Origin: Streptomyces maremycinicus
Lineage (GTDB): Bacteria > Actinomycetota > Actinomycetes > Streptomycetales > Streptomycetaceae
DNA: 64,000 nt
Reading direction: 5' to 3'
Assembly (NCBI RefSeq): GCF_001184025.1
Contig: NZ_BBYG01000015.1
Span: 310,001 to 374,000, forward strand
Each line of letters begins with the position of its first letter. The first letter of the stretch is position 1. The notes beneath the pieces were generated by a model. That model made no database searches. It was not told where the DNA came from and saw nothing but the letters and a program-made list of their open reading frames with translations. Below, piece after piece: positions 26,560 through 35,500 of this stretch. The translations under genes were made by a program, and so were the position numbers.

Positions 26560-29500
26560 TCAGACGGCACCGGCGTGCCCGTCCCGTGCGTTCAGCAGTG
26601 CCTCGACCCGCTCGGCGTCGGGGTGGTTCAGGCCCCTGAAGAGGACGAGGGCCTGCTCCCAGGCGGTCCGGGCGCCCTCGTGGTCGCCGGTGGCGCGGTG
26701 CGTCTCGCCGACCCGGACCAGGATGTCGGCCTCGAGGTAGGGCACGCCCAGGTCGCGCAGCAGGGTGAGGGCGTTGTGGTAGCCGAGGAGCGCGTGCGGG
26801 TGGCGGCCGAGGTGGTGGTGGGCGTAGGCGATGCTGTCCCAGGTGGCGGCCTGTCCGTAGCGGTCGCCGAGTCGCTGGAGCATGGTGAGTGCCTCGAAGC
26901 AGTGCGTCAGGGCCTGCCGGTACTCCCCGAGCAGGGCGTGGTACCAGCCGACCGAGTTCAGCACGCCGGCCTGTGCGGCGCGGTCGCCGAGCGTGCGGAA
27001 CAGGCCGAGGGCGAACTGGTTGTGGCGCAGGGCGCCGGCCAGGTCGCCCCGCTGGTCGCATTCCCAGCCGAGACTGCGGTGGGTGTGGGCGCGACCCGTG
27101 TCGTCGCCCAGTTCGGTGAAGAGTTCCAGGGCCCGTTCCAGTCGGGGTACGGACCGGGAGTGCAGGCCGAGCCGGCCCTCCACGCGGGCCAGTCCCCGCA
27201 GGCCGCGGGCCTCCAGCGCGGGTTCGGCGAGGCGTCGGGCGGCGTCGAGAGCGGTGCGCTGCACGGCGAACCCGTCGTGCCAGTGACCGCGCCGGTCGAA
27301 GAACGGCTCCAGAGACCAGGCCAGCTGACAGGAGAGACGTTCCTGCACGGGCTGCCCGGACGCGGCGGCCGTCTCGACCACGGCGAGCAGCACCGCGTGT
27401 TCGGCGCTGAGCCAGGCCAGGGCGCGGTCGTCGTCGGCGAGGGGTTCGGGGTGGACGCCCTCGGGCGCGGGCGGCGGGGGCAGCGGGTCGGCGTTGGGGG
27501 CCAGCAGCCGGTCGGCGGCGTGGGCGGTGTGCAGGTAGTGGTGGTACAGCCGCTCCAGGGCCGCCGCCCGGTCGGCCTCGGTGTGCCGCTCGTGGACGAG
27601 TTCGCCGGCGTGGGCGCGCACCAGGTCGTGGAAGGCGTAGCGGCCGGGACTGTGCTCGGTGACGAGGTGCAGACCGGTCAGCTCGGCCAGCGGCGGCCTG
27701 GCCCGGCGTACGGACAGGCCCGCCAGAGCGGCCGCGGCCGGCAGCGAGAAGTCGGGGCCGGGGTGCAGGGCGAGCAGCCGGAACAGCCGGGCGGCCTCGG
27801 CCGAGACCGCGCGCGAGGACCAGGAGAAGACCGTGCCGACGTCCACGGAGGCGTCGGAGCGGGCGAAGGCGTCGAGGCTGCCGTGGGCCTCGCGCAGTTC
27901 GGCGGCGACGGCGGCGAGCGGAAAGTGGGGGTGACCGGCGGCGCGGGCGGCGACACAGGCCAGGGCGAGCGGCAGTCCGGCGCACAGCTCGCTGATCTCG
28001 TCGGCCGCCCGGGGCTCGGCCGCGACCCGCTCCGCGCCCAGCCGTCGGACCAGGAAGGCCCGCGCCTGGACGGCGTCGAACGGACTCAGGACCAGGGAGT
28101 GCGCACCGTGGGCGGCTACCAGCCCCGGCAGTTCGTCGCGGCTGGTGACGAGGGTGAGGCAGCCGGGCGTGCCGGGCAGCAGCGGTACGACCTGCTCGGT
28201 GTCCCGCGCGTTGTCCAGGACGACGAGGACCCGGCGCCCGGCGAGCACACTGCGGTAGAGGGCGGCCTGCGCGTCCACCCCGTGCGGGACGCGTTCCGGC
28301 GGCACCCCGAGCGCGCCGAGGAACCCCCGCACGGCCTCACCGGGATCGAGGACGGCGCCGGACGGATCGAAGCCTCGCAGGTTGACGTAGAGCTGCCCGT
28401 CGGGGAACCGGTCGGCGACCCGGTGGGCCCAGTGCACCGCGAGGGTGGTCTTGCCGACGCCCGCCATACCGCCGATGGCGCTGATCACCACGGCCCCCGG
28501 CCGCGACCCGTCCGCGCCGGACAGCGCGAACGCCTCGTCCAGCTCCGTGTCCCGACCGGTGAACGTCACGATGTCGTGCGGCAGTTGGGCAGGCACCGGC
28601 AGGGAGGGCGGAGCAGCCGACGACCGATCCGGTGCGGCTGCGCCCGCCCCGGCGGCCGGCGGCCGCACCTCGAAGGACACCCCCGGACGACCGCCCGAAC
28701 CCGCTCCCTCGAGAACACCGCCCGAGCCCGCTCCCCCGGGGACACGGTCCGCGCCCGACTCCCCGGGCCCCCTGGCCGAGCCCACTCCCCCGAACACACC
28801 ACCGGGGCCCGCGCCCCCTGTCACACCATGCGAGCCCGCACCCCCGCAGACACCGCCCGAGGCCGAGCCCTCCGACCCTCCGTCCGAGCCGGCACTCTCG
28901 GACACACCGCCCGAGCCCACTCCCCCGAACACACCACCGGGGCCCGCGCCCCCGCAGACACCGTCCGGCCCCGCGGACGCCTGCTCTCCCGCCGCCCTCA
29001 GCCCGTGCAGTACCGCGTCGTGTGCGGCGCGCAGTTCCGCGCCGGGGTCGATCCCCAGCTCCTCGGCGAGCCTCGTCCGTACGGCCTCGTAGGCGGCCAG
29101 GGCCTCCGCGCGGTGGCCGGATGCCGCCAGCCCGAGGAGCAGTCCCGCCTGGAGGGGTTCGTCCAGCGGGTGCCGTGCGGCAGCCTGCCGCAGCTCGGGC
29201 AGGACCGCGTCCGGCCGCCCGGCGCGCAGCGCGGCGTCCGCCGCCTGCCGCACGGCGGCCGTCCGCTCGCGGTCCACCGCGTCGAAGGCCGGGTGCGCCC
29301 GGGCCTGCGCGGGAATGCCGACGGCGAGCGGCCCGCGCCACAACGACAGTGCCTCGGTGAGGAGTTCCAGCGCCCGCGCGGGTGACCGGTCCGCGATCCG
29401 CCGCGCTTCCTCGCGCAGTGCGCGAAACGTCAGCAGGTCGGAGGAGTCACCGTCGGTCAGCAGTCGGTATCCACCGGCGTCCCGCACCAGCCAGCGCCCC

Positions 29501-29760
29501 TCGGCGCGGGCGGCGAGGCCCGGCTCCAGCAGCCGGCGCAGCGAACCCACATGGCGTCGGACGACATTGACCGCGCTGCGCGGCGGAGCCGCTCCCCACA
29601 GCGTGTCGACGATCTCGCCCATGGCGACCGGCCGCCCCGCTCCGACCAACAGCAGGGCCAGGAAGGCACGTTCCTGCGGCCCTCCGGGTTCGAGCTCCGT
29701 GTCCCCCCGGAACACCCGGACGGCACCCAGGACGGCGAACCGCACCGGGTCCAGCGGCAC
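26560..29760 (-). CDS. AfsR-like SARP regulator with NB-ARC and TPR domains
   Basis: 1066 residues. The SARP DNA-binding domain (about 5-100, VRFAVLGAVRVFRGD) and BTAD (105-255) are followed by a long Gly/Ser-rich linker (about 255-395) built of GGVxGGAGSxG-like repeats. NB-ARC spans about 400-690 (IGGMAGVGKTTLAVHW, VLVVLDNARDTEQ) and TPR repeats about 780-1055 (AHTHRSLGWECDQRGDLAGA and similar). The layout matches S. coelicolor AfsR, a pleiotropic antibiotic activator that is phosphorylated by Ser/Thr kinases; orthology is not claimed. GTG 29760 has GAGGGGGA five bases upstream. Confidence 0.88.
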   Translation of the reverse strand: MPLDPVRFAVLGAVRVFRGDTELEPGGPQERAFLALLLVGAGRPVAMGEIVDTLWGAAPPRSAVNVVRRHVGSLRRLLEPGLAARAEGRWLVRDAGGYRLLTDGDSSDLLTFRALREEARRIADRSPARALELLTEALSLWRGPLAVGIPAQARAHPAFDAVDRERTAAVRQAADAALRAGRPDAVLPELRQAAARHPLDEPLQAGLLLGLAASGHRAEALAAYEAVRTRLAEELGIDPGAELRAAHDAVLHGLRAAGEQASAGPDGVCGGAGPGGVFGGVGSGGVSESAGSDGGSEGSASGGVCGGAGSHGVTGGAGPGGVFGGVGSARGPGESGADRVPGGAGSGGVLEGAGSGGRPGVSFEVRPPAAGAGAAAPDRSSAAPPSLPVPAQLPHDIVTFTGRDTELDEAFALSGADGSRPGAVVISAIGGMAGVGKTTLAVHWAHRVADRFPDGQLYVNLRGFDPSGAVLDPGEAVRGFLGALGVPPERVPHGVDAQAALYRSVLAGRRVLVVLDNARDTEQVVPLLPGTPGCLTLVTSRDELPGLVAAHGAHSLVLSPFDAVQARAFLVRRLGAERVAAEPRAADEISELCAGLPLALACVAARAAGHPHFPLAAVAAELREAHGSLDAFARSDASVDVGTVFSWSSRAVSAEAARLFRLLALHPGPDFSLPAAAALAGLSVRRARPPLAELTGLHLVTEHSPGRYAFHDLVRAHAGELVHERHTEADRAAALERLYHHYLHTAHAADRLLAPNADPLPPPPAPEGVHPEPLADDDRALAWLSAEHAVLLAVVETAAASGQPVQERLSCQLAWSLEPFFDRRGHWHDGFAVQRTALDAARRLAEPALEARGLRGLARVEGRLGLHSRSVPRLERALELFTELGDDTGRAHTHRSLGWECDQRGDLAGALRHNQFALGLFRTLGDRAAQAGVLNSVGWYHALLGEYRQALTHCFEALTMLQRLGDRYGQAATWDSIAYAHHHLGRHPHALLGYHNALTLLRDLGVPYLEADILVRVGETHRATGDHEGARTAWEQALVLFRGLNHPDAERVEALLNARDGHAGAV
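28778..28953. repeat. 41-bp direct repeats in the AfsR-like linker
   Basis: An identical 41-bp sequence occurs at 28778-28818 and 28913-28953, 135 bp (45 codons) apart. It lies within a wider region of related Gly-rich codon repeats (about 28690-28980). Both copies are in frame and encode GPGGVFGGVGS-type segments. Confidence 0.85.
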
Positions 29761-29871
29761 GCCATCCCCCTCTCGCCGATCTTCCTCCCCCGCTTCGACT
29801 GTACGACAGGAGCGAGGTTACCCAGAGTTACGCATGGCGCGTTCCGGCTGTCCGAGCGGCACCCCGAACAG

Positions 29872-29910
29872 AAACCTAGTTGAGCCAGGTGAAAACCTAG
29901 GCATACTAGG
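29872..29910. promoter_or_regulatory. AAACCTAG direct repeats in the AfsR/hydrolase divergent region
   Basis: AAACCTAG occurs at 29872-29879 and 29893-29900, 21 bp apart. The second runs into the inverted repeat CCTAG-GCATA-CTAGG (29896-29910). Two-turn direct repeats are the kind of site SARP proteins recognise, so the divergent AfsR-like protein may act here. The region is also distinctly A+T-richer than its flanks. Confidence 0.4.
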
Positions 29911-29985
29911 AAGTCGACGGAGGGCGCGAGGCCCCGCCCTACGGACGACGACCCGGACGACCCGGACGACCTACTGGAGCGAGCC

Positions 29986-30906
29986 TTGAACGCGATCCGG
30001 ACCGGCACCCTGGCGGTGCCCGGCGCCACCCTCCACTACGAGACGCTCGGCAGCGGGCCGGTCCTGCTGCTCATCCCCGGCGGCGCCGGGGACGCCGGAC
30101 TGTACGCGGGCCTGGCACCGGAGCTGGCGACCCGCCACACGGTGGTCTCCTACGACCCGCGCGGCCTGTCCCGCAGTCCCCTGGACGGCCCGCCGGACGC
30201 TCCCCGCGCCGACGAACGGGTGGCGGTCTGGAGCGACGACGCCCGTCGGCTGCTGGACCTGCTCTCCCCCGACGAGGAGGCGGACGTGCTCGGGTGCAGC
30301 TCGGGCGCCGTCGTCGCGGTGGAGCTGCTCGCCCGGCATCCGGAGCGGCTGCGCCGGGTGGTCGCGCACGAACCGCCGCTGCTGGAGCTTCTGGAGGATC
30401 CCGCCCCGCACCGGGCGCTGTTCGCCGGCGTCCGCGAGACCTTCCGCACCGAGGGCGTCGAAGCCGCCATGGCCCGGCTCGGCGAGGGGCTGGCCGACGG
30501 AGCGGTACGGCAGGCGCCCGCGCGGCCGACGGAACTGCCTCCCGGGATCCAGGAGATGGCCGGCCGGATGCACGCCAACCTGCCCGTCTTCCTGGGCCGG
30601 GTCCTCGGCCCGTTCTCCTCGGCCGTGCCCGACCTCGCCGCGCTCCGGCCCGTGGCCCACAAGCTGGTGCCGGCCGCCGGGCGGGACTCCCGCCGCCAAC
30701 TCCCCTTGTACGGACCGGCCGCACGCCTCGCGGAGCTGCTGGGATCCCGTCTGGCCGAGTTCCCGGGCGGCCACCTCGGAGCCGTCGAGTCCCCGCAGGA
30801 GTTCGCCGCCCGCCTGCTCGCGGTCCTGGACCGGGCGGAGAACGGGCCCGGGGCCCGGGAAGAAGGCTCCCCGGAGCCCGCGGGCCGAGGAGTGAGCGGC
30901 GGGTGA
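29986..30906 (+). CDS. alpha/beta hydrolase
   Basis: 306 residues, starting at TTG 29986 with GGAG six bases upstream. LLLIPGGAGDAGLY is the oxyanion loop, YDPRGLSRS follows, LGCSSGAVVAVEL is the nucleophile elbow (GxSxG), and FPGGHLGAVESP holds the catalytic His. It has no signal peptide. It is divergent from the AfsR-like gene across a 225-bp control region, which suggests regulation by it. Substrate unknown. Confidence 0.85.
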   Translation: MNAIRTGTLAVPGATLHYETLGSGPVLLLIPGGAGDAGLYAGLAPELATRHTVVSYDPRGLSRSPLDGPPDAPRADERVAVWSDDARRLLDLLSPDEEADVLGCSSGAVVAVELLARHPERLRRVVAHEPPLLELLEDPAPHRALFAGVRETFRTEGVEAAMARLGEGLADGAVRQAPARPTELPPGIQEMAGRMHANLPVFLGRVLGPFSSAVPDLAALRPVAHKLVPAAGRDSRRQLPLYGPAARLAELLGSRLAEFPGGHLGAVESPQEFAARLLAVLDRAENGPGAREEGSPEPAGRGVSGG

Positions 30907-31348
30907 GCGACCGCCCGCCGGCAGGTGCGGCCGGCGCGGTGGGCGCGATGGGCGCGCCCCGGACCTTGGCAGCGGAGCCCAGCCATGACGTGCGGGGACC
31001 GACCCACCGCGGGTCGTCGGCCGCCCGTGCCAACAGCCCAGGTCCGCCGAGGGCCCAGGCCGCCGAGAGCCCCTGGGCCCGCATCAGGATCGGGGGCGCC
31101 CTTCGGAGAGGGGCGGACGACGGGCCCCGTTCACCCGGCGAATCGTCTCACCCCTGCTCCGTCCGAGTGATCAACCGCGGCAGGGTGACCGGGCGGGGCG
31201 GAGTCCCCGGGATGGCGGGCCGTTTCACCCGGGTGAGCGCCTTGAGTGGTGGAGCGGGCCGCCCTGACTGACGGTGGATCACGTCAGGCCGGGTCGTGTC
31301 AGCTGACGATGTGTCGGCTGCCCGGTCGTGACGGAAGGACACCATCAG
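30907..31348. other. intergenic stretch, no gene seen
   Basis: 442 bp between the hydrolase and the surface-protein gene. I find no credible coding frame or RNA. A perfect 10-bp palindrome, GTCAGCTGAC, sits at 31298-31307 about 40 bp before the next start and may be part of its control region. Confidence 0.4.
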
Positions 31349-31927
31349 ATGCGTTCTGCTCGCATGATCCTGGCCACCGCGGCGGCTTCGGCCGCCCTCG
31401 CCATCGGCGCCCCGGGCGCCTACGCCGCCGGTGACACGGACCACGACTCCTCCTGGAGCAAGGAGGACAGCTCCTCGTACAGCAAGGAGGACCACGACAA
31501 GGAGGACTCCTCGTACAGCAAGGAGGACAAGGAGGACTCCTCGTACGGCAAGGAGCACGGCAAGGAGGAGCACGGCAAGGAGGACCACGACTCCCCGCAC
31601 GGTGGCATGCACACCGGCGGCGGCGCCCTCGCCATGCTGAACGACACCGACGGTGGCGCGGCCAAGGACCCGAAGTACGACCCCGAGACGTACAAGGACA
31701 AGGACGAGAACGGCGGTGAGCACGGCAAGGGCTCCTGGAACGGCGGCAAGGAGGAGGAGTCCGGCGGCTGGAGCAAGGAGCACGACAAGCCCAGCGGCGG
31801 CATGCACACCGGTGGCGGCGGACTCGCCACCCCCTCGGCCACCGCGGCCGGACTCGGCGTCCTCGCCGTCGCCGGCACCGGCCTCTACGCCCTGCGCCGC
31901 AAGAAGACGGTGGGGGGTGTGGCCTGA
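31349..31927 (+). CDS. secreted, Lys/Glu/Asp/Ser-repeat surface protein with C-terminal membrane anchor
   Basis: 192 residues from ATG 31349 (GGAAGGA upstream; an in-frame GTG at 31328 is less likely). A Sec signal peptide ends around AYAAGD. The mature N-terminal half is a charged, hydrophilic array of SSYSKED / YGKEHGKEEHGKED repeats. The motif GGMHTGGG occurs twice, mid-protein and near the C-terminus. After the second copy comes a hydrophobic helix (ATAAGLGVLAVAGTGLYAL) and a basic RRKK tail. This end looks like a cell-wall sorting signal without a canonical LPxTG or LAxTG. I do not recognise a function. Confidence 0.75.
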   Translation: MRSARMILATAAASAALAIGAPGAYAAGDTDHDSSWSKEDSSSYSKEDHDKEDSSYSKEDKEDSSYGKEHGKEEHGKEDHDSPHGGMHTGGGALAMLNDTDGGAAKDPKYDPETYKDKDENGGEHGKGSWNGGKEEESGGWSKEHDKPSGGMHTGGGGLATPSATAAGLGVLAVAGTGLYALRRKKTVGGVA

Positions 31928-31955
31928 CCCATGCCTGACGCGATAGCGAAGCCGC

Positions 31956-31984
31956 GGCCGCCACACATGCCCCCTGTGGCGGCC
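31956..31984. terminator. hairpin terminator after the surface-protein gene
   Basis: A perfect 10-bp stem, GGCCGCCACA (31956-31965) with TGTGGCGGCC (31975-31984), around a 9-base loop, 29 bp after the stop codon. Confidence 0.7.
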
Positions 31985-32210
31985 CGGCCTGCTGTCCGCC
32001 CACCCGTCCCGACCGAGCCCGGTCACTGCTCGCCGGCCCGCTCCGGCCGGGTCACTGCTCCTCCGGCCCGCCCCGGCCGGCCCGCCCCGGCCGAGCTGCG
32101 CGCGGCCGGGATCGTACGCAGGAACCACAACGCCCCTGTCGGCCCGTCCCCTTCGCCCGTAGACTGACAAATCGTAGACGTGCGGGCGCAGTTGACCGGG
32201 GGGAGCCGCC

Positions 32211-33794
32211 ATGTCGGGGGACCAGTACGGCAGACACAACGACACCGACCACCAGACCTTCTACTACGTCCCGCCCATGCCCGCGGCCCCGCCGCCGGCG
32301 CCGGCGGACGGTGCTCGGGCGGTCGCGGTGGCCGTGCTCAACCTCAGCGGCCTGGGACTGGGCTACGCGCTGGTGCGCCGCTGGGCCCTGATGGTGCTGT
32401 GCTGGGTCGCCACGGCGGTCCTGCTGTTCGTGGCGCTGCCGGCCGACCCGGACGGTGTCCCGGGCTTCGCCCTCGTGCTGTACGTCCTGTTCCTCGTCGC
32501 GGTGGCGGCGGACGGCGCGCGCGTCGGTCTGCGCACACGGCTGTCCGGACTCCGGCAGGCGCCACTCGCGCTCGGGCTCGGACTGCTCCTGCTCGTCGTG
32601 CCGGCCGGGGGCGTCGTGCTGTACGACGACGCCCGGGACGAGGCGACCCAGCAGATGCTGCTGGACCGGCTCGACGAGGCCGACCGGCTGGTGCGGGCCG
32701 CCGCCGACAAGCCGTTCGGATCGGCCCGGGCCGACTACCGCGAGGCGCTGGACGTCTACGCGGACCTCAGGTCCGACCACGCCGGTTCACGGGCGGCCGA
32801 GCGCGTGCCCGCACGGATGAAGGCCTACTACACGACGGTCGGGGCCGCGTACGCGCAGGGCGACTACTGCGAGGCGGTGGAACCGCTCAAGTACCTGCGC
32901 ACGGTCCCGAAGAGCCTGCCCGGGACGGACCTCGGGGCGCTGAGGACCTGGCCCGACGACCGGCTCGCCACCTCGCTGTACGAGTGCGCGTCGACCGCGC
33001 TCACGGCGGGCGAGGCCAACTGGCCCTCGCACTACGGGGAACTGCTGACCACGTTCCCCGACTCGGAGCAGGCCGCGAAGGTGGAACCCGCCGTGGCCGC
33101 CGCGGTCGTGCGCACCGAGAAGGACCTGCACGGGGCCGAACCCTGCTCCGCGGTCCAGCGGCTGCGGACGCTCGGCACCCAGATCGACACGCTGGAGTCC
33201 GACCAGGCGGACATCGGCGCCGCGCTCGACAAGGACAGCCGGCGGGCCACGGGCAGCGCCGACACCGGCACGTACACCTGCGGTGTGGACCAGTACCGGG
33301 ACGGCGACTTCGAGTCGGCGCAGACGACCATGACCGAGTACGCCTCCGCCCACAAGACCGCCAAGAACGCCGGCCTGGCGAAGAAGATCGCCATAGCGGC
33401 GGAGATCGCCCAGACCGTGCCGGCCGCGGGCAAGAAGCTGCCGACGACCCGTACCGGCGGCAGCATCTCGGTCACCGTGCAGAACGACAGCCCCGACGCG
33501 GTCACGGTCCTCTTCACGGGTCCGGTCACCGGCAGCTTCACCCTCAAGGCCTGCGGCAGCTGCAAGGCGTACTCCTTCGGCAGCACCATCAACCCGTCGT
33601 TCGAGCCGTGCAACGACAGCGGCAAGAACTATCCGCAGCGCACCATCAGCCTGCCGGTCGGCACCACGTACTTCCTGCACAAGCCGAACGGCGACAGCAC
33701 CGCCACGCCCGCCTCGGACACCGCCAAGCTCGAGTCGGGCTACATCTACACGGAGTGCGCCTACACGACGGAGAGCTTGGGGTCGGGCCTCTGA
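32211..33794 (+). CDS. membrane protein of unknown function with large extracytoplasmic domain
   Basis: 527 residues, starting at ATG 32211 with a GGGGGGAG ribosome site. A short Pro-rich cytosolic N-terminus is followed by three to four hydrophobic segments (about residues 37-140, e.g. VAVAVLNLSGLGLGYALV, MVLCWVATAVLLFVALPA, LALGLGLLLLVVPAGGVVLY). The remaining 380 residues are soluble, with helical TPR-like stretches (YYTTVGAAYAQGDYCEAVEP, YRDGDFESAQTTMTEYAS). A Cys-containing beta-rich C-terminal domain carries paired Cys (CGSCKAY, EPCNDS). Similar proteins are common in Streptomyces, but I cannot assign a role. Confidence 0.78.
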   Translation: MSGDQYGRHNDTDHQTFYYVPPMPAAPPPAPADGARAVAVAVLNLSGLGLGYALVRRWALMVLCWVATAVLLFVALPADPDGVPGFALVLYVLFLVAVAADGARVGLRTRLSGLRQAPLALGLGLLLLVVPAGGVVLYDDARDEATQQMLLDRLDEADRLVRAAADKPFGSARADYREALDVYADLRSDHAGSRAAERVPARMKAYYTTVGAAYAQGDYCEAVEPLKYLRTVPKSLPGTDLGALRTWPDDRLATSLYECASTALTAGEANWPSHYGELLTTFPDSEQAAKVEPAVAAAVVRTEKDLHGAEPCSAVQRLRTLGTQIDTLESDQADIGAALDKDSRRATGSADTGTYTCGVDQYRDGDFESAQTTMTEYASAHKTAKNAGLAKKIAIAAEIAQTVPAAGKKLPTTRTGGSISVTVQNDSPDAVTVLFTGPVTGSFTLKACGSCKAYSFGSTINPSFEPCNDSGKNYPQRTISLPVGTTYFLHKPNGDSTATPASDTAKLESGYIYTECAYTTESLGSGL

Positions 33795-33796
33795 AT

Positions 33797-33814
33797 TCCG
33801 GGTGAATACCCGGA
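33797..33814. terminator. short hairpin after the membrane-protein gene
   Basis: TCCGGGT-GAAT-ACCCGGA, a perfect 7-bp stem with a 4-base loop starting 3 bp after the stop and followed by GGATTT. Confidence 0.5.
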
Positions 33815-33871
33815 GGATTTCCGCCCGCTGAAAGGCCGTCGACCACTCACTTCGGACCCGGTGAGTCATAT

Positions 33872-35314
33872 GTGACGGGTGATAAGGTGCGCCGGAATTC
33901 TCTCGCGCAGCGCCCCCACACGAAAGCCTTGAGATACTCCATGAACGACATGCTGGCGGAATCAGGCGCGCATTCCCTTGTGCCGGGCGGTCGACGCCGG
34001 CATCGCAAGGCCCGGCAGAGCGGTACCGGCGTCCGGCGGGCGATCGTGCTCGCCCTGGCCCTGCCCGTCACCTCGGCCGCCCTGGCCGCCCCCTCGGCGT
34101 TCGCCGCCGAGAAGGGCATCGGCGCCACGGCCGAGGGGGTGACGGCGGGCCGGACGCCCGGCGCGGACGACCAGCGAATGATCGCCGACCTCGAGGCCCG
34201 TGTCCTCGACCCGCGGCTGGGCCCCCAGGTCAGCGGTGTGGTCCTCGACTCCGCGTCGGACACCACACTGTGGGACCACAACGGGGCGACCGCGCTGATG
34301 CCGGCGTCCAACACCAAGCTCGCCACCGCCACCGCCGCCCTGACCGTGCTCGGCGCGGACCACAGGTTCACCACGAAGGCCGTCTACGGCGACGGCACCC
34401 TGACCCTGGTCGGCGGCGGCGACCGCACGCTGACCGGCGCCGACCTCGCCGCACTGGCGAAGACCGCGGTCGCCGGGCTGGAGGCGGCCGGGGTGACCTC
34501 GGTGAAGGTCGCCGTCGACGACAGCCTCTTCGCCGAACCGGCCCTGGCCGACGGCTGGAACACCGGCTACTACCCCGACTCCGTGGCCCCGGTGCGCGCG
34601 CTGGTCGTCGACGGGCACGCGGTCCAGGACACCGCCATCGACGCCGGGCAGGCCTTCGGGCGGGAGCTCGCGGCGGCGGGCGTCACCGTCGCTGGCACCG
34701 TCACCCGCGCACAGGCGCGCCCCGGCGACGTCCCGGTGGCACGGCACCGGTCGGCACCGTTGTCGGAGATCGTCCACAAGATGATCAAGGTCAGCGACAA
34801 CGACATCGCCGAGACCCTGCTGCGGATGACCGCGCTCGGCGCGGGCCGCCCGGCCACCTTCGAGGGCGGCACGGAAGTCGTCCGTCAGGTGCTCAGGTAT
34901 CGGTACGGCGTCTCGCTCGACCACTTCGAGATCCACGACGGAAGCGGCCTTTCCCGGGCCAATCGCATTCCCGCCGCGACCCTCGCGGAAATCCTCGAAC
35001 TGCTGACGGAATCCAGGTACTCCGCCACGCTGGGCTCCCTTCTCGACGGGCTGCCCGTCTCCGGTGAGGCCGGGAGCACGCTCGGCCCGGAATGGGGCCG
35101 CTTCGACGACGTGAACTCCTCGTGCGCGGTCGGCAAGGTGCGCGCGAAGACCGGCACCCTCACCGGAGCCATCGCCCTGAGCGGTCTGACGCAGGGCAAG
35201 GACGGCAGGTGGAAGGTCTTCTCCTTCGTGGAGAACAACTCCACGGCCGCCCCGAACGACATCAAGGACGCCATGGACGGCCTCGCGGCCACGGTGAACG
35301 GCTGCTGGGCGTAG
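33872..35314 (+). CDS. dacB: D-alanyl-D-alanine carboxypeptidase/endopeptidase (PBP4, S13 family)
   Basis: 480 residues. After a long basic N-terminus comes a membrane/signal segment (RRAIVLALALPVTSAALAAP). The penicillin-binding triad is complete: ALMPASNTKLATA (SxxK), KVSDNDIAETLL (SxN) and VRAKTGTLTGA (KTG). S13 enzymes trim or cleave peptidoglycan cross-links outside the membrane. The GTG at 33872 has a GGTGA site seven bases upstream. An in-frame ATG at 33941 would shorten the unusually long n-region by 23 residues and is a serious alternative. Four 24-bp repeats follow the gene. Confidence 0.9.
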   Translation: MTGDKVRRNSLAQRPHTKALRYSMNDMLAESGAHSLVPGGRRRHRKARQSGTGVRRAIVLALALPVTSAALAAPSAFAAEKGIGATAEGVTAGRTPGADDQRMIADLEARVLDPRLGPQVSGVVLDSASDTTLWDHNGATALMPASNTKLATATAALTVLGADHRFTTKAVYGDGTLTLVGGGDRTLTGADLAALAKTAVAGLEAAGVTSVKVAVDDSLFAEPALADGWNTGYYPDSVAPVRALVVDGHAVQDTAIDAGQAFGRELAAAGVTVAGTVTRAQARPGDVPVARHRSAPLSEIVHKMIKVSDNDIAETLLRMTALGAGRPATFEGGTEVVRQVLRYRYGVSLDHFEIHDGSGLSRANRIPAATLAEILELLTESRYSATLGSLLDGLPVSGEAGSTLGPEWGRFDDVNSSCAVGKVRAKTGTLTGAIALSGLTQGKDGRWKVFSFVENNSTAAPNDIKDAMDGLAATVNGCWA

Positions 35315-35352
35315 CGGGAAGCCCTGCCCGACGGGAGGGCCGGCACCCCCGG

Positions 35353-35448
35353 GCCGGCCTTTCCGGCACGGCGGGGGCCGGCCTTTCCGGCACGGCGGGG
35401 GCCGGCCTTTCCGGCACGGCGGGGGCCGGCCTTTCCGGTACGGCGGGG
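35353..35448. repeat. four tandem 24-bp repeats downstream of dacB
   Basis: Units at 35353-35376, 35377-35400, 35401-35424 and 35425-35448 are identical except for one C-to-T change in the last. Each contains GCCGG-CCTTT-CCGGC, a small hairpin. They follow the dacB stop by 38 bp and may act as a repeated terminator or mRNA-stabilising element. Confidence 0.9.
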
Positions 35449-35500
35449 GGGTCGTCCGTCCCGATGTCGGGCCCCGTCGGATGTGACCCACACCACGAGA

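Noticed and set aside
24419..29760. A single AfsR gene broken by a frameshift
   Set aside because: Each open frame has its own SARP, BTAD and NB-ARC domains and its own start, so these are two genes.
35353..35448. Possible CRISPR array
   Set aside because: The four 24-bp units are directly adjacent with no spacers, and no cas genes are near.
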